This document shows positions 28,078 to 38,945 of a stretch of DNA of 64,000 nt, piece after piece. The stretch covers positions 883,102 to 947,101 of the forward strand of contig JAIUJO010000090.1 in assembly GCA_023846275.1 (NCBI GenBank), written 5' to 3'. The position numbers and the translations under genes were made by a program. This DNA comes from Vanilla planifolia (lineage: Eukaryota > Streptophyta > Magnoliopsida > Asparagales > Orchidaceae). The notes below the pieces were generated by a model. That model did no database searches and had not been told where the DNA came from. It saw only the letters and a list, made by a program, of their open reading frames with translations. Position 1 is the stretch's first letter; every line of letters starts with the position of its first letter.

Positions 28078-28735
28078 CTCGCCGTGCTCCTCTCGTCGGG
28101 CTTTGGGCAGTCTTGGCTAGCCCTTTTTGGGCCAACCAATTTTTTTTTTAAAATTTCTAAAAGACCTGGACGGGCTAATTGCGTGACGGGTCGGCCCTCT
28201 AAGTGCTACAGTGAATTTTCTCGAGACTTAAGCTGTTTTAAGGTTGATTGGAAGAATTTTTGTGCTAAAATTTTAAATATAAGTGTACCAAAATAGTTTT
28301 ATATTATCATAGTATTATAAATTTTCTAAATGACTATTAAATGAAATTTATGAAAAATAATTCCCAAATAATTTTAAAAAATCAAATACCAATGTTTATA
28401 CTTTTTGTCAATAAAGCTTGGCCCAAAAATCAAAATTCAATAATTATTAATTTTATAACATTTTTAAATATTAATACTACTAGTGTGCCTCATAATCTTA
28501 AAAATTGGACATCTCAATTTCAAGAAAAATTAATAAAAACTCAAATATGAAAATTCTAGTACATGTCTCAAATTTCCTTGAATTATGCCATGGCTTCAAG
28601 GTCCTTAGAGACCACTATTTTAGACATGTAAAATACATGGCTTAATTTAATTAAATATTAACAATTTTACTTAAAATCAAGCCTAAATAAAATATAAACA
28701 TTTATGCTTGACTCATCAAACACAAGGGTGTAACA

Positions 28736-28740
28736 GATAT
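28736..28740. repeat. Target-site duplication of E2, right copy
   Basis: GATAT directly follows the right LTR and is identical to 19761-19765. The interrupted E1 LTR resumes after it. Confidence 0.9.
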
Positions 28741-29590
28741 AACTTGTAAATCATCTTAGGTGTAACAAGTTAGGATAGACTCATGTACTGTTAAGTAATG
28801 GGATCAGATAAAGTCAAACCCATTAATATATATATATATATATGCAAGTGAATGGGCTCATTAATTCTTAAGAGTGCCAATGGCCAATCGACCCCATTAG
28901 ACTAACCTTTATGAATAAAGTAAGCATTATGAATACCAAACATCATATACAAGCTTGCGATGTGGGACAAAAAATTAGTCTTGTTTGCTTCCAAATTGGA
29001 GCAAAGTAACTTTTTCTGATAATGCCTCTTCATAATTGAATAGCCAGGATCACGTCCTCCTTTATTCCATCTAATTGGTCATCCGACGAGAATGATCAAA
29101 TGGATGAGATTAGCTCCATCATTTGGAATAGTAATTTTTCATCTTACCATCCGTCTGTGAACCCTAAACAAATGGCCGAAATCTTCTTCTCCCATCCATA
29201 AAGCTCAATCAAACTCCTAAGATTATCTTCACCATTGTGAATAGTGCACTTACACATCAACATCATCTATCCATCATATGAGATCCATTGGTCTAGATCA
29301 ATTCCTACTTGGATAAAATTTATACCGTTTATTTAACATTCTAAGTAAGTTGGTCTTATTCCATTTGCCTATATTGGACAAGAGTAGCTATTTCCACTCA
29401 TAATCAACATTCCAGAAAGCTTTTTGTATTCTTTTTGAAAGCCAAAATGTAAGATTACTTTAGGTAACCCTTTCTGACCATACAAAAAAATTCTATTATT
29501 GTATAAAATATTCAAATATAAATGGAGGAGACTTAGGAGTTGTAAGATTCATTATTTTAACCTTACTATATCAATATTTATGAAGATTCT
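28741..29590 (+). repeat. E1 3' LTR, part right of the nested element
   Basis: This resumes the LTR broken at 19765 and aligns with 14501 to about 15385; matches include GACTCATGTACT, TAAGTAATGGGA and the ACCAAACATCATATA region. A small (AT)9 microsatellite lies at 28826-28843. Near 29590 the similarity stops and opposite-strand Copia pol sequence (E3) begins. I cannot place that edge better than about 30 bases. Confidence 0.65.
28826..28843. repeat. (AT)9 microsatellite
   Basis: A perfect run of AT dinucleotides lies inside the E1 3' LTR. The matching place in the other LTR has only a short ATATA, so it probably expanded after insertion. Confidence 0.8.
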
Positions 29591-29639
29591 CTCATCTAAT
29601 TTCCGATTAAAGTTTCTTAATTCTCTTTTTCCATTATTA

Positions 29640-30290
29640 AAAATGTAACATTTATAACCAAATACATGTAAATGATTAATTTTTGGTTTTTTTTATCAAA
29701 TACTAATTCATATGGTGCTGTTTTTAATATGGGCATAGAAAAGTATTTTATTTGGAACATAGCAAACTGTAAGCAAAGCTTTTGCCCAAAAGAATTTTGC
29801 TATATCATACTCATTCATTATAGTTCCAGCTAAATCTAATAAACTTCTATTTTTTCACACTATACCATTTTATTGTGAAGTTTTAGGTGCCTAAAATATG
29901 TGAAAAAGTCCATTATTACTACACTCAATGAAATCATCATTTCTAAATTTTCTTCTACTATCACTTCTAATGGCAATTAAGTTATGACCTACTATCACTT
30001 CTACTATCATTATTACTACAACACTCATTTTGTAATTTTTGTCATTTTTGAAATTGTTAACTTGATTCACTCTTTTGTCTTAAGAAAGTAACCCATGTAT
30101 ACTTGGAATAATCATCTAATATGACTAATCCATATTTCTTATCTCTTAAACTCATGGGATGTATTGTTCCAAAAAAGTCCATGTGTTCAAGTTTCAGATT
30201 CTTCTCAGAAGTTGCATCTTTCTTTGATTGAAAGCTTGCATTTGTTTTTTCCTTAATAATATAGTCCATAAAAAAAATTATCTATAAAAG
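29640..30290 (-). pseudogene. E3 integrase relic
   Basis: A 70-residue stretch at 30057-30269 shows HMDFFGTIHPMSLRDKKYG and LDDYSKYTWVTFLR, the first part of a Copia integrase core including its first catalytic Asp. It corresponds to the E2 integrase around residues 190-230. Sequence leftward to about 29640 still resembles the integrase C-terminal part. It is a fossil and not a functional gene. Confidence 0.75.
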
Positions 30291-31499
30291 TTAATTCATG
30301 TAAATCTCGTACCATGTTTAATCATTTTTCAAAGATATGTGTACTAGCATGACAAAATCTCTTATGTCATTAATTTGAGACACTAGTATGTGATACAAAA
30401 CATTTTATTTGAGAATTATTTATAGTTTTTAAATCAACTAAATAAGTATTATTTCTTCTAGGTACAATAATTGTTATATTTTTTTTTTTGCAAATTTTAT
30501 ATATAATAGTATCAAATGAAATACTAAAACTACTCTCACAAAGTTGACCAAGGCTAAGTAAATTATACTTTAAACCTTAAGCAAATAAAACTATAATAAT
30601 TAAAAATAAAAGGTACCCAATAATATCAACTCCTTTGATAGATTTCTTTGAATTATAATCAAGCACAATGTTTCCTTTATCATAGGCCTTTAGTTAGGTG
30701 AATAGCTTGATGTTTCCTAACATGTGTCTTAAACGCCCATTATCTAAGAACCACATGTTCTTCTTGACCTTAGAAAGAATAAATGCTTGCACTCACAAAT
30801 TAATTGTTAGATTTAAGAACCCAAACCATTTTGGGTTTAATAAATTTAGGAGTAGTTAAACTACTATTTGCCTTCACTACTTACACGTAAGTAGGATAGT
30901 TTGAGTGAACATTATTTATAATTCTACAAGTATATGAAGTGGGACCTAAAAGCATGCAATAATTATATATAAGTTTATTATAACCATCTGACAAGTAAAT
31001 ATTATTAGAACTTATTCATGTCAAATCTTCTAAAAAGCATAACATCTCTACTAATTGACTTTGATCTTGAAAATGAACCACTAAAGTGAAAAGATTTAAA
31101 ATCATTAAAATCTTAAACTAAGGAAGCATGCACATTAATTTTTTGTACAAAGTCGTCATTGGTATTTTTTTATTTCATCATAAAGACCTACAAATTCATA
31201 ATATTCCTCTCAAGTTTCTTATATTTTTTACTTAAAGTTTCATACTTTCTACAAAATAAAGCAATTATTTAGCTAATGTTTCATTTGAATAATTTACCTT
31301 TTCCTCAGTTAAAGATACAATCTCTTCTTCTTGCTTTTATTCTCTAGCCATCATGTAAAAGAAACTTTCATTATTATTCTCCTCTTCACCTGTACATATT
31401 ATTTTTGAATTGCTCCAAGCTACTTTCAATGCTTTCTTCTTCTTCATACTTTTCCTCTTCTCATTTTTTCTTTTTCTACTCTTTCTTTCATAATAGAAC
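30291..31499 (-). pseudogene. E3 region between integrase and gag
   Basis: This stretch of about 1.2 kb is collinear with the E2 pre-integrase, protease and gag-pol spacer. Faint similarity to the pre-integrase segment can be followed near 30500-30760. The rest is too decayed to assign to domains. Confidence 0.5.
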
Positions 31500-32354
31500 A
31501 TGCTAGTCTAATATGTCATCTTTTAAGATTAATGACAAAATTTTTTTTCTCTTTCCTATACCATTACAAACTTTAGATAAGACTTTTAAAATTAAAGCTT
31601 TTCCAACATCATTAGTGGATTCCTCTTCTAAAATTCCTTTCTCTCGCTTCAATACTATTGGTTTTTCCTTTATTTTTTCTTCTCAATTAATTCTTCTTCT
31701 CATTTTCTACTTTCTATTTCTAGCTCATTTGTCATAAGCTCACTCATATAGTCATCTATTTCACCATAGAAATATTTATCGTTCTCGTGATGGTGGTGGC
31801 AAATGGGTCGTACACTTTTGACAAGATTCATAGTATCTATTTTACCTATTCATTCGTAGAAATTAGCTTTTCCAAGATAGCAAGTGCATTAGTAATATTA
31901 GTAAATCTAATAGACATGCTTTTGATGGACTCATTTGAAAGAATTCAAAATAACTCATAGTCATGTGTCATTATGGTTATTTTGTTTTTCTTAATAAAAG
32001 AAGTGCTTTCATATGTTACTTCTAATAATTACAAATCTCATAAGTAGTTTCTAAATTTATGATTCTATTAAATTCTATAGCATTCAAAGAATAATATAAA
32101 ATATTAATGACCCTACCATTTAATTGCATTTTATATTTTCTGTTATCATCCATTTCATAAAAATGTTTAGGTATAAATATTCTTTATGAAATTTTCTCTC
32201 TGGGAAAATCAAAAGGAACTTGCATCGATTCCTATAATTTTTATCAACAAATTAAATGACTAGCCACCCTAATCATCCAATAAAGATAATAATCATCACA
32301 AAAGAGTGGGAGCCTATGGGAAGAGACACCTTCACTCAACCCAGTTAAAGCAAC
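31500..32354 (-). pseudogene. E3 gag relic
   Basis: At the right end the - strand reads ALTGLSEGVSSHRLPLF and then DDYYLYW, a close relative of the E2 Gag start. Leftward, parts of the capsid region and a Lys/Glu-rich tail remain recognisable. The relic sits between the LTR and the integrase relic as expected. It is broken in many places. Confidence 0.7.
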
Positions 32355-32419
32355 AATTTGTACCCTAGATTTCCCAAAGAATTTCTGCTCACTAAAAGAG
32401 ACATTGCTTTAATAGCAAT

Positions 32420-34169
32420 TGAAATATTGATTAGTAAGAAAGGGGAATTGCAAAAATAAAAAAACTTTAATTTTTTGAAAATATGTTAATTTTTATTTTG
32501 ACAATAAAGTTTTAGAAATTGCAAAATAATAAGGTACAAAAATTTAAATGTGTACAAAAGTAATTTTAGGTGGTTTGGTTTAAAATCAAGTGAGGTATAA
32601 AAAACTATATAAAACTTTCATCAAAAGATTGGTAAGCTAAACTTTAAAATAAGAAAATAAAACATGCTATAATAGCATTACAACAAAATAAAATTAGTAG
32701 AAAGAGGAAAAAATGATGATAAAAATCAGTACAAATAAATTTCTATGCTTGACAAAATTTTTAACAATGTACAATTATTTTAATTTAATCTTTTATAAAC
32801 TAAGAAAATGAGAATTTAGGTGATTGGAAGATGAATTAAAAAAATTGGTGTCCTTTTAAGATAGATCTAGCGTAAAGAGGCAACTTCGCAATGGCTATGA
32901 ATTGCTTCAAGGTCGTGACTTGAGAATTCTTTTTTGAAATTTTGTAAAATTTTTAATGAACAAATTTTGCTAAAAACTTCCCTTATTTGAAGACATCTTA
33001 TAATGGCTAAAAGAACTTACCAAACAACCAATTTAGCCATTACATTTTCACTTCCACAATTTTTAAATTAAAAATTTAATATTAAAAAACATCCCAACGG
33101 CTTAAAATAACAGCTAAAAGAGCCATTACAATGGAACTTTAGATCAGATCGAACACGATCGTTCGTTTGAAAATACTGTGCTATCAACCAAATAGAATTT
33201 AATCTCTTATTTTTAGAAATATACATTTGACCTAGGTCATTAGATCAAAATTGCGATCAGAGGATAGGATTTAACTTATCAAGCAGAAGAAATACAAACC
33301 ATGCTATTGCGAAACTACGTGATCAGACAACTGATAGAATTAATCGGTTGAAAAATTAGGTATGATGAGGATTGTTCGACTGCAAAAATGCATGATCGAA
33401 TGGCCCACTGCACTCCCACAATTTGAAGGTTTGTCGTATAATAAACGCAATACCTATAGTCCCACCTAATGCTTTTGAAATGCATTTTTCTCTATATAAC
33501 CAATCTGTTGTACGATAGAGGCAACCTGATTTTGAGGTTTGCTACCTCTTGGTTTGTGTAGGATTTAATCACATACGTGAACCAATAATCAAAAGATTAA
33601 TTACAGTCTTAGAGGGTAATGTTCTCGATCCAAGCTAAATTCAAATGTGTTGAATAGTTCAAGATTCATGTCTTAATCTGACATGAACGTTGTAGTAATT
33701 AGTAAACCACAAACAATTATTAGAAAGGTAATTATATTTTTTTGTTTTTATTATATTTTAAATTTCTAATTTAAATCATTACTAGATAAAAGGATTTTGA
33801 AGATATTAATCAATTATCTGAGAAATATATATTTCAGATATTGAATCAAAGATAGTGATCAAAGATATGAGAGATGAAAGTTAATTAACATTTTTATTTT
33901 TTGAAAAATTAATTTTAATGAAGTTTAATATTCTAAAAAAATAATTTAAATTATTAAAATTAATATCAAAAAAATATTTCTTGGTGGTTTGCCACTTCTA
34001 CTATGATGATTTTTATGAGATTTTATTTTTGGTTGTCTACTTTTTAAAATTCTCCCATGAATATAAGCATCAAATATTTTGATTCTAAAAATTCACTAAA
34101 CCAAATTAATTAAAAATATTTAAGATTTATTATCATCAAATAAAGTACCATAGGTAGGGATTAATAACA
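32420..34169 (-). repeat. E3 5' LTR
   Basis: This LTR is about 1.75 kb. On the + strand it opens TGAAATATTG after a decayed primer-site relic (TTTAATAGCAAT) and closes TAATAACA. It contains repeated GATC-rich phrases (near 33160, 33240, 33320 and 33395) like those in the E5 LTRs. Its outer edge touches CA-rich DNA within about 20 bases. Confidence 0.7.
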
Positions 34170-34647
34170 CAACGATGGACGCCCACATGCACACACACAA
34201 ATATACACGAAGGCACACAAACACAACCACGAACACACAAAAGCATGCACATATACACACACAGTAACAAACACATGCACCAATACTCATATGCACAGAC
34301 ACATATACCCAGATGTGCACATAGACAAACACACATATACATATAGGCACATATGCACCCACATACACACAAGCGTATGTACAAACACACATTTACACAT
34401 GCACGAATGTACACACACATAGTTATCCATAAACACAAAAATGCATTCACATATGTACACACATGCACCCATGCATATACACACACACATTCGTGCACAT
34501 TCACACATATGCACATGCACACATACACATATGCACATGCACACATATGCCCAAAAACATAAGCATGCATGCATACATACACTCACATGCACATGCACAC
34601 ACACATGCATACACAAGCATGCACTCAAACACACACACTTGCACATG
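34170..34647. repeat. CA-rich block 3
   Basis: About 480 bases have the same composition and orientation as block 1, starting at the outer edge of the E3 LTR after a short transition (to about 34185). It ends near 34647 at an AT-rich island. There are no genes. Confidence 0.88.
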
Positions 34648-34943
34648 AAAATAAAAATTACTAAAAAGAAAAGTTATTGAAAGAGTGTACCTTTTTGGTG
34701 ATGTCTTGTAATTTTGTTAAAGTTGGCATATGGAGCACCAAAGATTAAAAGGAGTGACAAGGTGATTCTTTGGGTTTGTAAGGAAATTTGGCTTAAAATG
34801 GTAATAAGATAGTATATTAGGATTTGAAGCTTTGTTGAGGATTGTGGTGTTGTGTTGATTATATCAAGAGAGTGAAAGGATGGGTGTAAACTTATAGGTG
34901 TTAGAAGAAGCAAGAATTTATTTGGTTACAAGCTTTCCCAGTG

Positions 34944-34960
34944 GAAGGTCTTCGACCTTC
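34944..34960. repeat. Short perfect hairpin
   Basis: The 7-bp arms GAAGGTC and GACCTTC are separated by the loop TTC. It is the first of two neighbouring inverted repeats in the AT-rich island. Confidence 0.8.
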
Positions 34961-34974
34961 GATCCTTGTCTCTC

Positions 34975-35004
34975 ATAAGAGAATTTGGTTGACGATTCTC
35001 TTAT
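34975..35004. repeat. Perfect hairpin with 10-bp arms
   Basis: The arms ATAAGAGAAT and ATTCTCTTAT are separated by 10 bases. It lies 14 bases after the preceding hairpin. There is no T-run after it, and a terminator role is not expected in a plant nucleus. Confidence 0.8.
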
Positions 35005-35504
35005 TGGAAAGTTTCTCATCTTCGATCCTTTTAATCTCTCTAACTATAGTTGGATCACACACTCTGCTCACAAAGTTGAAAGCATATAAACAAGTGAGAT
35101 TTTTATTGCAAAGTATTGATCTTCATCTTCACAACCTAGTGAGCATCCATGTTTATAAAGACTTTAATGATACAATATTAGTTTTCTAACATATAAATAC
35201 AAAAAGTATATTTTTTAGAATTCCAGAATTTAATATAAATTATAAAAAAATATTTTGAATAAAAATTGACCTTAAAAGCCATAAAATTAATTAAATTAAG
35301 GAGTTCTAAATGGGCTATGTGTTTTAGGTGGTAGTAACAATGAGTGGTTAAATGGTTGGAGGCAAAATGGTTGGGCAAGCTGCACGGGCATAGCTTTTGA
35401 TCTAGTTTTTCAAGTACGCATCACTCAAGAAAAATAGCATGGGTAATTGAAGACTCGCAAGTTAATGTGGGTCATTGTAGGTGGAAACTTATTGAGTGGG
35501 TCAT

Positions 35505-36975
35505 ACACACAAACACATGTACATGCACACTTGCACATGCAATTGCAAATACACACACACATACACATGCATACACACATCCACAAACATACACATGCGC
35601 ATGGACACACAAAAAACACATACACAGATGAAGATGCATGCACACGGGTGCTCACACACACACACACATACACACATGTGCACCCACTAAATGCATGCAC
35701 ACACATATGAACAAATACACATGTGTATGCACCAAGAGTTGCTCATAGTATACATGCAGGCAGACACACGTGCACACACACACATTCACATAGCTCTACA
35801 CACACACACCCACATGCTGTTGTAAACACAAACATATAGATAAATATACACACACACATACATGCATGTATACATGTATAAGCAACCAGACACACACGTA
35901 TAGACATACATGCATACAACCACACACACACTAGCACACATGTAACCACACATATGCACACACACATGCACACCCACAAACACACACAAACAAGACATGC
36001 ACAAACACATGTGCATGCTTGCACACACACGCATCGACACTTGCACATAGAGGTAGATGCATAAACACTCATAGGCACACATAGACATGCTTGCTCAACA
36101 TATGCACACACTACATACACACATGCATATGCACATACATGAATACACGTACACACACACACATGCATAATCGTGCATAAAAACATATGTAAACATGCAC
36201 ACACACCCACATACACCTATACTTACCCAAATACACACACACAAACACACAAGTACACACACATGAATGCACATATGCACATACTCATGCACGCACTCAT
36301 GCGTGTAGATACATAGGTGCACACACACATGCTTGCACATACACATGCACATGAACACACACAAACAACCATGCATGCACACTAACACACAAATACTCAT
36401 GAACATACACACACAAATCCATGAACACATACATAAACAAACAAAACATACATGCACACTTCCACGGACACACATTATTATGTGCATGCATGCACATACA
36501 CATGCACATATGCATACCTTCATACACGCACATTCTCATGCACATGCATGCACACATCAACACACAAACATGCATATGTAAACACAAATATGCATAAGCA
36601 AGCACACATGCATGCACACATATGCACATCTGTACATGTACAAGCAAACATACATGCACTGATAGCCATGAACATGCACACATGCATGCACACTCATACA
36701 GCATGCAGACATGCATATGCACATGTACACAAACATGTACACACACTCATACCCACACATGCACACACTCACACACACACATGCAAGCACACTTGCACAC
36801 TTGTGCATGCATGCACCTGTGTAAGTGTGTGCAAGCTTATGCACAGACACACATAGACACTCATGCAAACACACACACATGCATGTACGCCCACACATAC
36901 ACAAACCGATATACACACATGCACGAAACACACATTCATACACATCACACATAAATGTACATGCATTCAAACAAG
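35505..36975. repeat. CA-rich block 4
   Basis: This is CA/CATG-type DNA in the same orientation as the other blocks. It begins gradually at about 35505 and ends near 36975, where AT-rich sequence of the E4 remnant begins. There are no genes. Confidence 0.9.
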
Positions 36976-37008
36976 AAAGATTTACTCACTTAGAAGTGAG
37001 TTCATCTA

Positions 37009-37088
37009 ATGATTTTTTAACTTTTTCTCTACAAATAGTCTTAGTTAAATGATTTTCTCACTTTTTCTTTACTAATAGCCTTAGTTAA
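37009..37088. repeat. Two-copy 40-bp tandem repeat
   Basis: Copy 1 spans 37009-37048 and copy 2 spans 37049-37088, with the common frame ATGATTTT...TAGTTAA and a few differences. It lies in the presumed E4 leader. Confidence 0.8.
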
Positions 37089-37306
37089 AAACTTAAATAT
37101 ATTTTTACATATATCCAAATCATTACGTCAAAAATTAAATGCAAACAGTTTTTCTAATAATGATAAAACTCACCTTTGAATAAAGGTGGTTAATGTGACA
37201 AAGATGTCTCAAATAAGATCACATTATCCCCAGCAGAAGGAAGAGTCATGAGGATCTTGTCAATAAAATGTCTTTATTTTATTAGAAATCTTAGTCTGGT
37301 ACCATT

Positions 37307-38769
37307 TGATGTGAATAATGTAAGAAAAAATGTACAAGTAAGTAGTCATAAATTATGCCTTTAAAAAGTTTCAATGTTGGAAAACTTTTTAATTAAAGAA
37401 AAAATATTTATGCATGAAAATAAAAGTTTATTCTAAGAAGATAGTTAATGAAACAAAATTGCTCAACAATAAAAGAAATGCATTAAGAATTTTTTGGTGG
37501 TTTGAGCAAAACATATGCCAAAATCTACTCTCAATTACCATTTGAGCTTCCACTAACAACTCTCTTTTACTAAGATTTTCAAGGGTAAACAAATTACAAA
37601 CTGGTGCTCCAATGAGACATGAAAATGTACAAAAATTGGCAACATGAAAAAAAGAATAGCTTTACAAAAAGTGCTGCATGCAAAATTTCTACACCTTTAA
37701 TCTTTTAAACAATAGTGGCACAAACTTATCAATAAAATGCATTTTACTAGATGTTGCAAAAAGATTATAGAAAAGAGTAGAAGAAATAATAATTAAATAG
37801 CCCATATCTCTTGCAAGCCCTTTCAAATTTGACGCACTAAAGTTTTTATTTCTCTTGAGTGCTTATGAAATTTACAAGTTGATTTAATAAAAACATATTA
37901 AAATACTCCCCAACATCTAAAATTAGCTTTTCCAAAAGATAATCATTACATGTGATAAAGAGGAAGATGAAATGCAATTGTAGTCCAATTCTGAGCAGAC
38001 AAAGAAGGAACCATCATCAAGAAAACTATTAAGGGTTCTAGATTTAATCACATCACAACATAATATGGATCGTTAGATGCATAGTTGGATGCAAAGTGGT
38101 AATCAGTACATGTTTGACCAAGGTGGAGGGCCACTCAATCATTCGATCAAGCATTCTGAATGATGATTAGATGAAAAAAACTATTTATAAATGTGGAGGA
38201 ACTATGACCATTGGATCAAAAAACACGTGATCAAATGGTGAAAATGTGCTGAACTTTAGGTAAATAGATTTTATTTATTTAGTGCCATATTATAAAGTAA
38301 TGTAAGTGATTTATCCATATATCACTTCCTCTATGCATAATATACAATTGAGCCTATTAGAATTTTCTATGGCATGGTGCCCTTAGAATGTCATTACCTA
38401 AGGCACCTGAGCATAATGCTAAAATCGGTCCCACATGCCCCAAACAAATTACTTGTCATTAACATCTGACTCAACTCATATGCCTAAGTCAAGTTCAGGA
38501 ATCATGCCTTTACATGATTAACTCAAGCTAATATAGGATTCGAACCTTGATTAATACTCGGGCTGCACCTAACTTGATTTTAGTCGGACTCTTGACTTAT
38601 GGCTCCCCAAGACCCAGTGCCTGGAACTAATGGCCACTTGACCCAACCCTTCAGGCTTGATGGAGGGGTTGGGTGCTTAGACCGAAACACTTTTTAAAAA
38701 AATTATAAGATTTTAGAACAGAAAATGCCTTAAGTTTAAAAACCAAATATAACATAGTGCATCACTACA
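37307..38769 (-). repeat. E4 LTR (tentative edges)
   Basis: The left edge is set by the primer-site relic. The right edge is set by the CATCACTACA end, which in element sense gives TGTAGTGATGCACTA, comparable to the start of the E1 3' LTR (TGTATACC...TTATGCACTAC). The middle (38380-38690) is less AT-rich and keeps family landmarks. The right edge is uncertain by tens of bases. Confidence 0.5.
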
Positions 38770-38945
38770 AAAACTAATTTAAATATACATAAATCATGAT
38801 AATCCTATGTGTAATAACTACAAAGAAAAAAATTTAACATACCAACCATACAGATATTTAAAAATATAGTTTTTTATGAATTAGTCACTCTACCAAGAGC
38901 ATAGTCTTTGGCTCCAAAATCAGTAAGTTGAGCCTTCAATCATCT

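Larger units (their letters stand above)
19766..28735 (-). mobile_element. E2: nearly complete Ty1/Copia element, SIRE/Maximus type
   Basis: The element is 8,970 bp, with 1,922-bp and 1,900-bp LTRs, a perfect 5-bp target duplication, a primer-binding site, a polypurine tract and the Copia domain order gag, protease, integrase, reverse transcriptase, RNase H, all on the - strand. Its structure looks whole, but the coding region is broken by roughly half a dozen changes. I see no envelope-like third frame between RNase H and the polypurine tract, unlike the longest SIRE elements. In the first 430 or so aligned LTR bases I count about 20 differences (near 5 %). At the commonly used grass rate of 1.3e-8 per site per year that suggests about 2 million years; the host is unknown, so this is coarse. 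It sits inside the E1 3' LTR. Confidence 0.93.
26836..28735 (-). repeat. E2 5' LTR
   Basis: This 1,900-bp LTR aligns with 19766-21687. In element sense it opens TGTTACACCC and closes CACTTCA. It is the promoter-bearing copy. I see a TATA box at 27433-27442 and a TTGAC cluster upstream of it at 27910-28077. There is no gene inside. Confidence 0.93.
14501..29590 (+). mobile_element. E1: old Ty1/Copia element, split by the nested element E2
   Basis: The parts, in order, are a partial 5' LTR (14501-16276), a primer-binding site, a shortened internal region (to 19108), a polypurine tract and a 3' LTR interrupted by the younger element E2 (19766-28735). Bases 14501 to about 15385 align with 28741 to about 29590, which identifies the two LTRs. 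The LTR family matches E4. The internal region of about 2.8 kb is much shorter than an autonomous Copia interior, and only a gag zinc-knuckle relic is recognisable. The element is broken, with many breaks, and clearly older than E2. Confidence 0.75.
29591..34169 (-). mobile_element. E3: decayed Ty1/Copia fragment
   Basis: This is a - strand element whose 5' LTR lies at the right (32420-34169), followed leftward by a primer-site relic, gag and integrase pieces. The end beyond integrase is not present. The LTR start (TGTTATTAATCCC in element sense) and the GATGATAATAAATC motif match the LTRs of array E5, so E3 and E5 are one family. It is heavily decayed, with many breaks, and much older than E2. 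Confidence 0.75.
34648..35504. other. AT-rich island of unknown origin between CA blocks
   Basis: About 860 bases are unlike the CA-rich DNA on both sides. I see no coding frame of note and no transposon domain. It holds two short perfect hairpins (34944-34960 and 34975-35004), and TTCGATCCTT is repeated at about 34957 and 35021. It could be an inserted element remnant or the decayed end of an LTR; I cannot decide. Confidence 0.6.
36976..38945 (-). mobile_element. E4: remnant of a Copia element (LTR and leader)
   Basis: This AT-rich stretch lies between two CA blocks. A primer-site relic (TCTGGTACCA at about 37295) stands next to a TG at 37307, as in E2, so a - strand LTR runs right from there. 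On the left is about 330 bases of probable internal leader, without a recognisable protein. The LTR shares the CTAAGCACC..AAC region and the segment matching 14501-14560 with E1, so E1 and E4 are one family. It is broken; only one LTR remains. Bases 38770-38945 are unassigned. Confidence 0.55.

Noticed and set aside
38764-38781. CACTACAAAAAC, resembling a CACTA transposon end
   Set aside because: No inverted partner end or 3-bp target duplication was found before the CA block begins, and the position is explained at least as well as an LTR edge.
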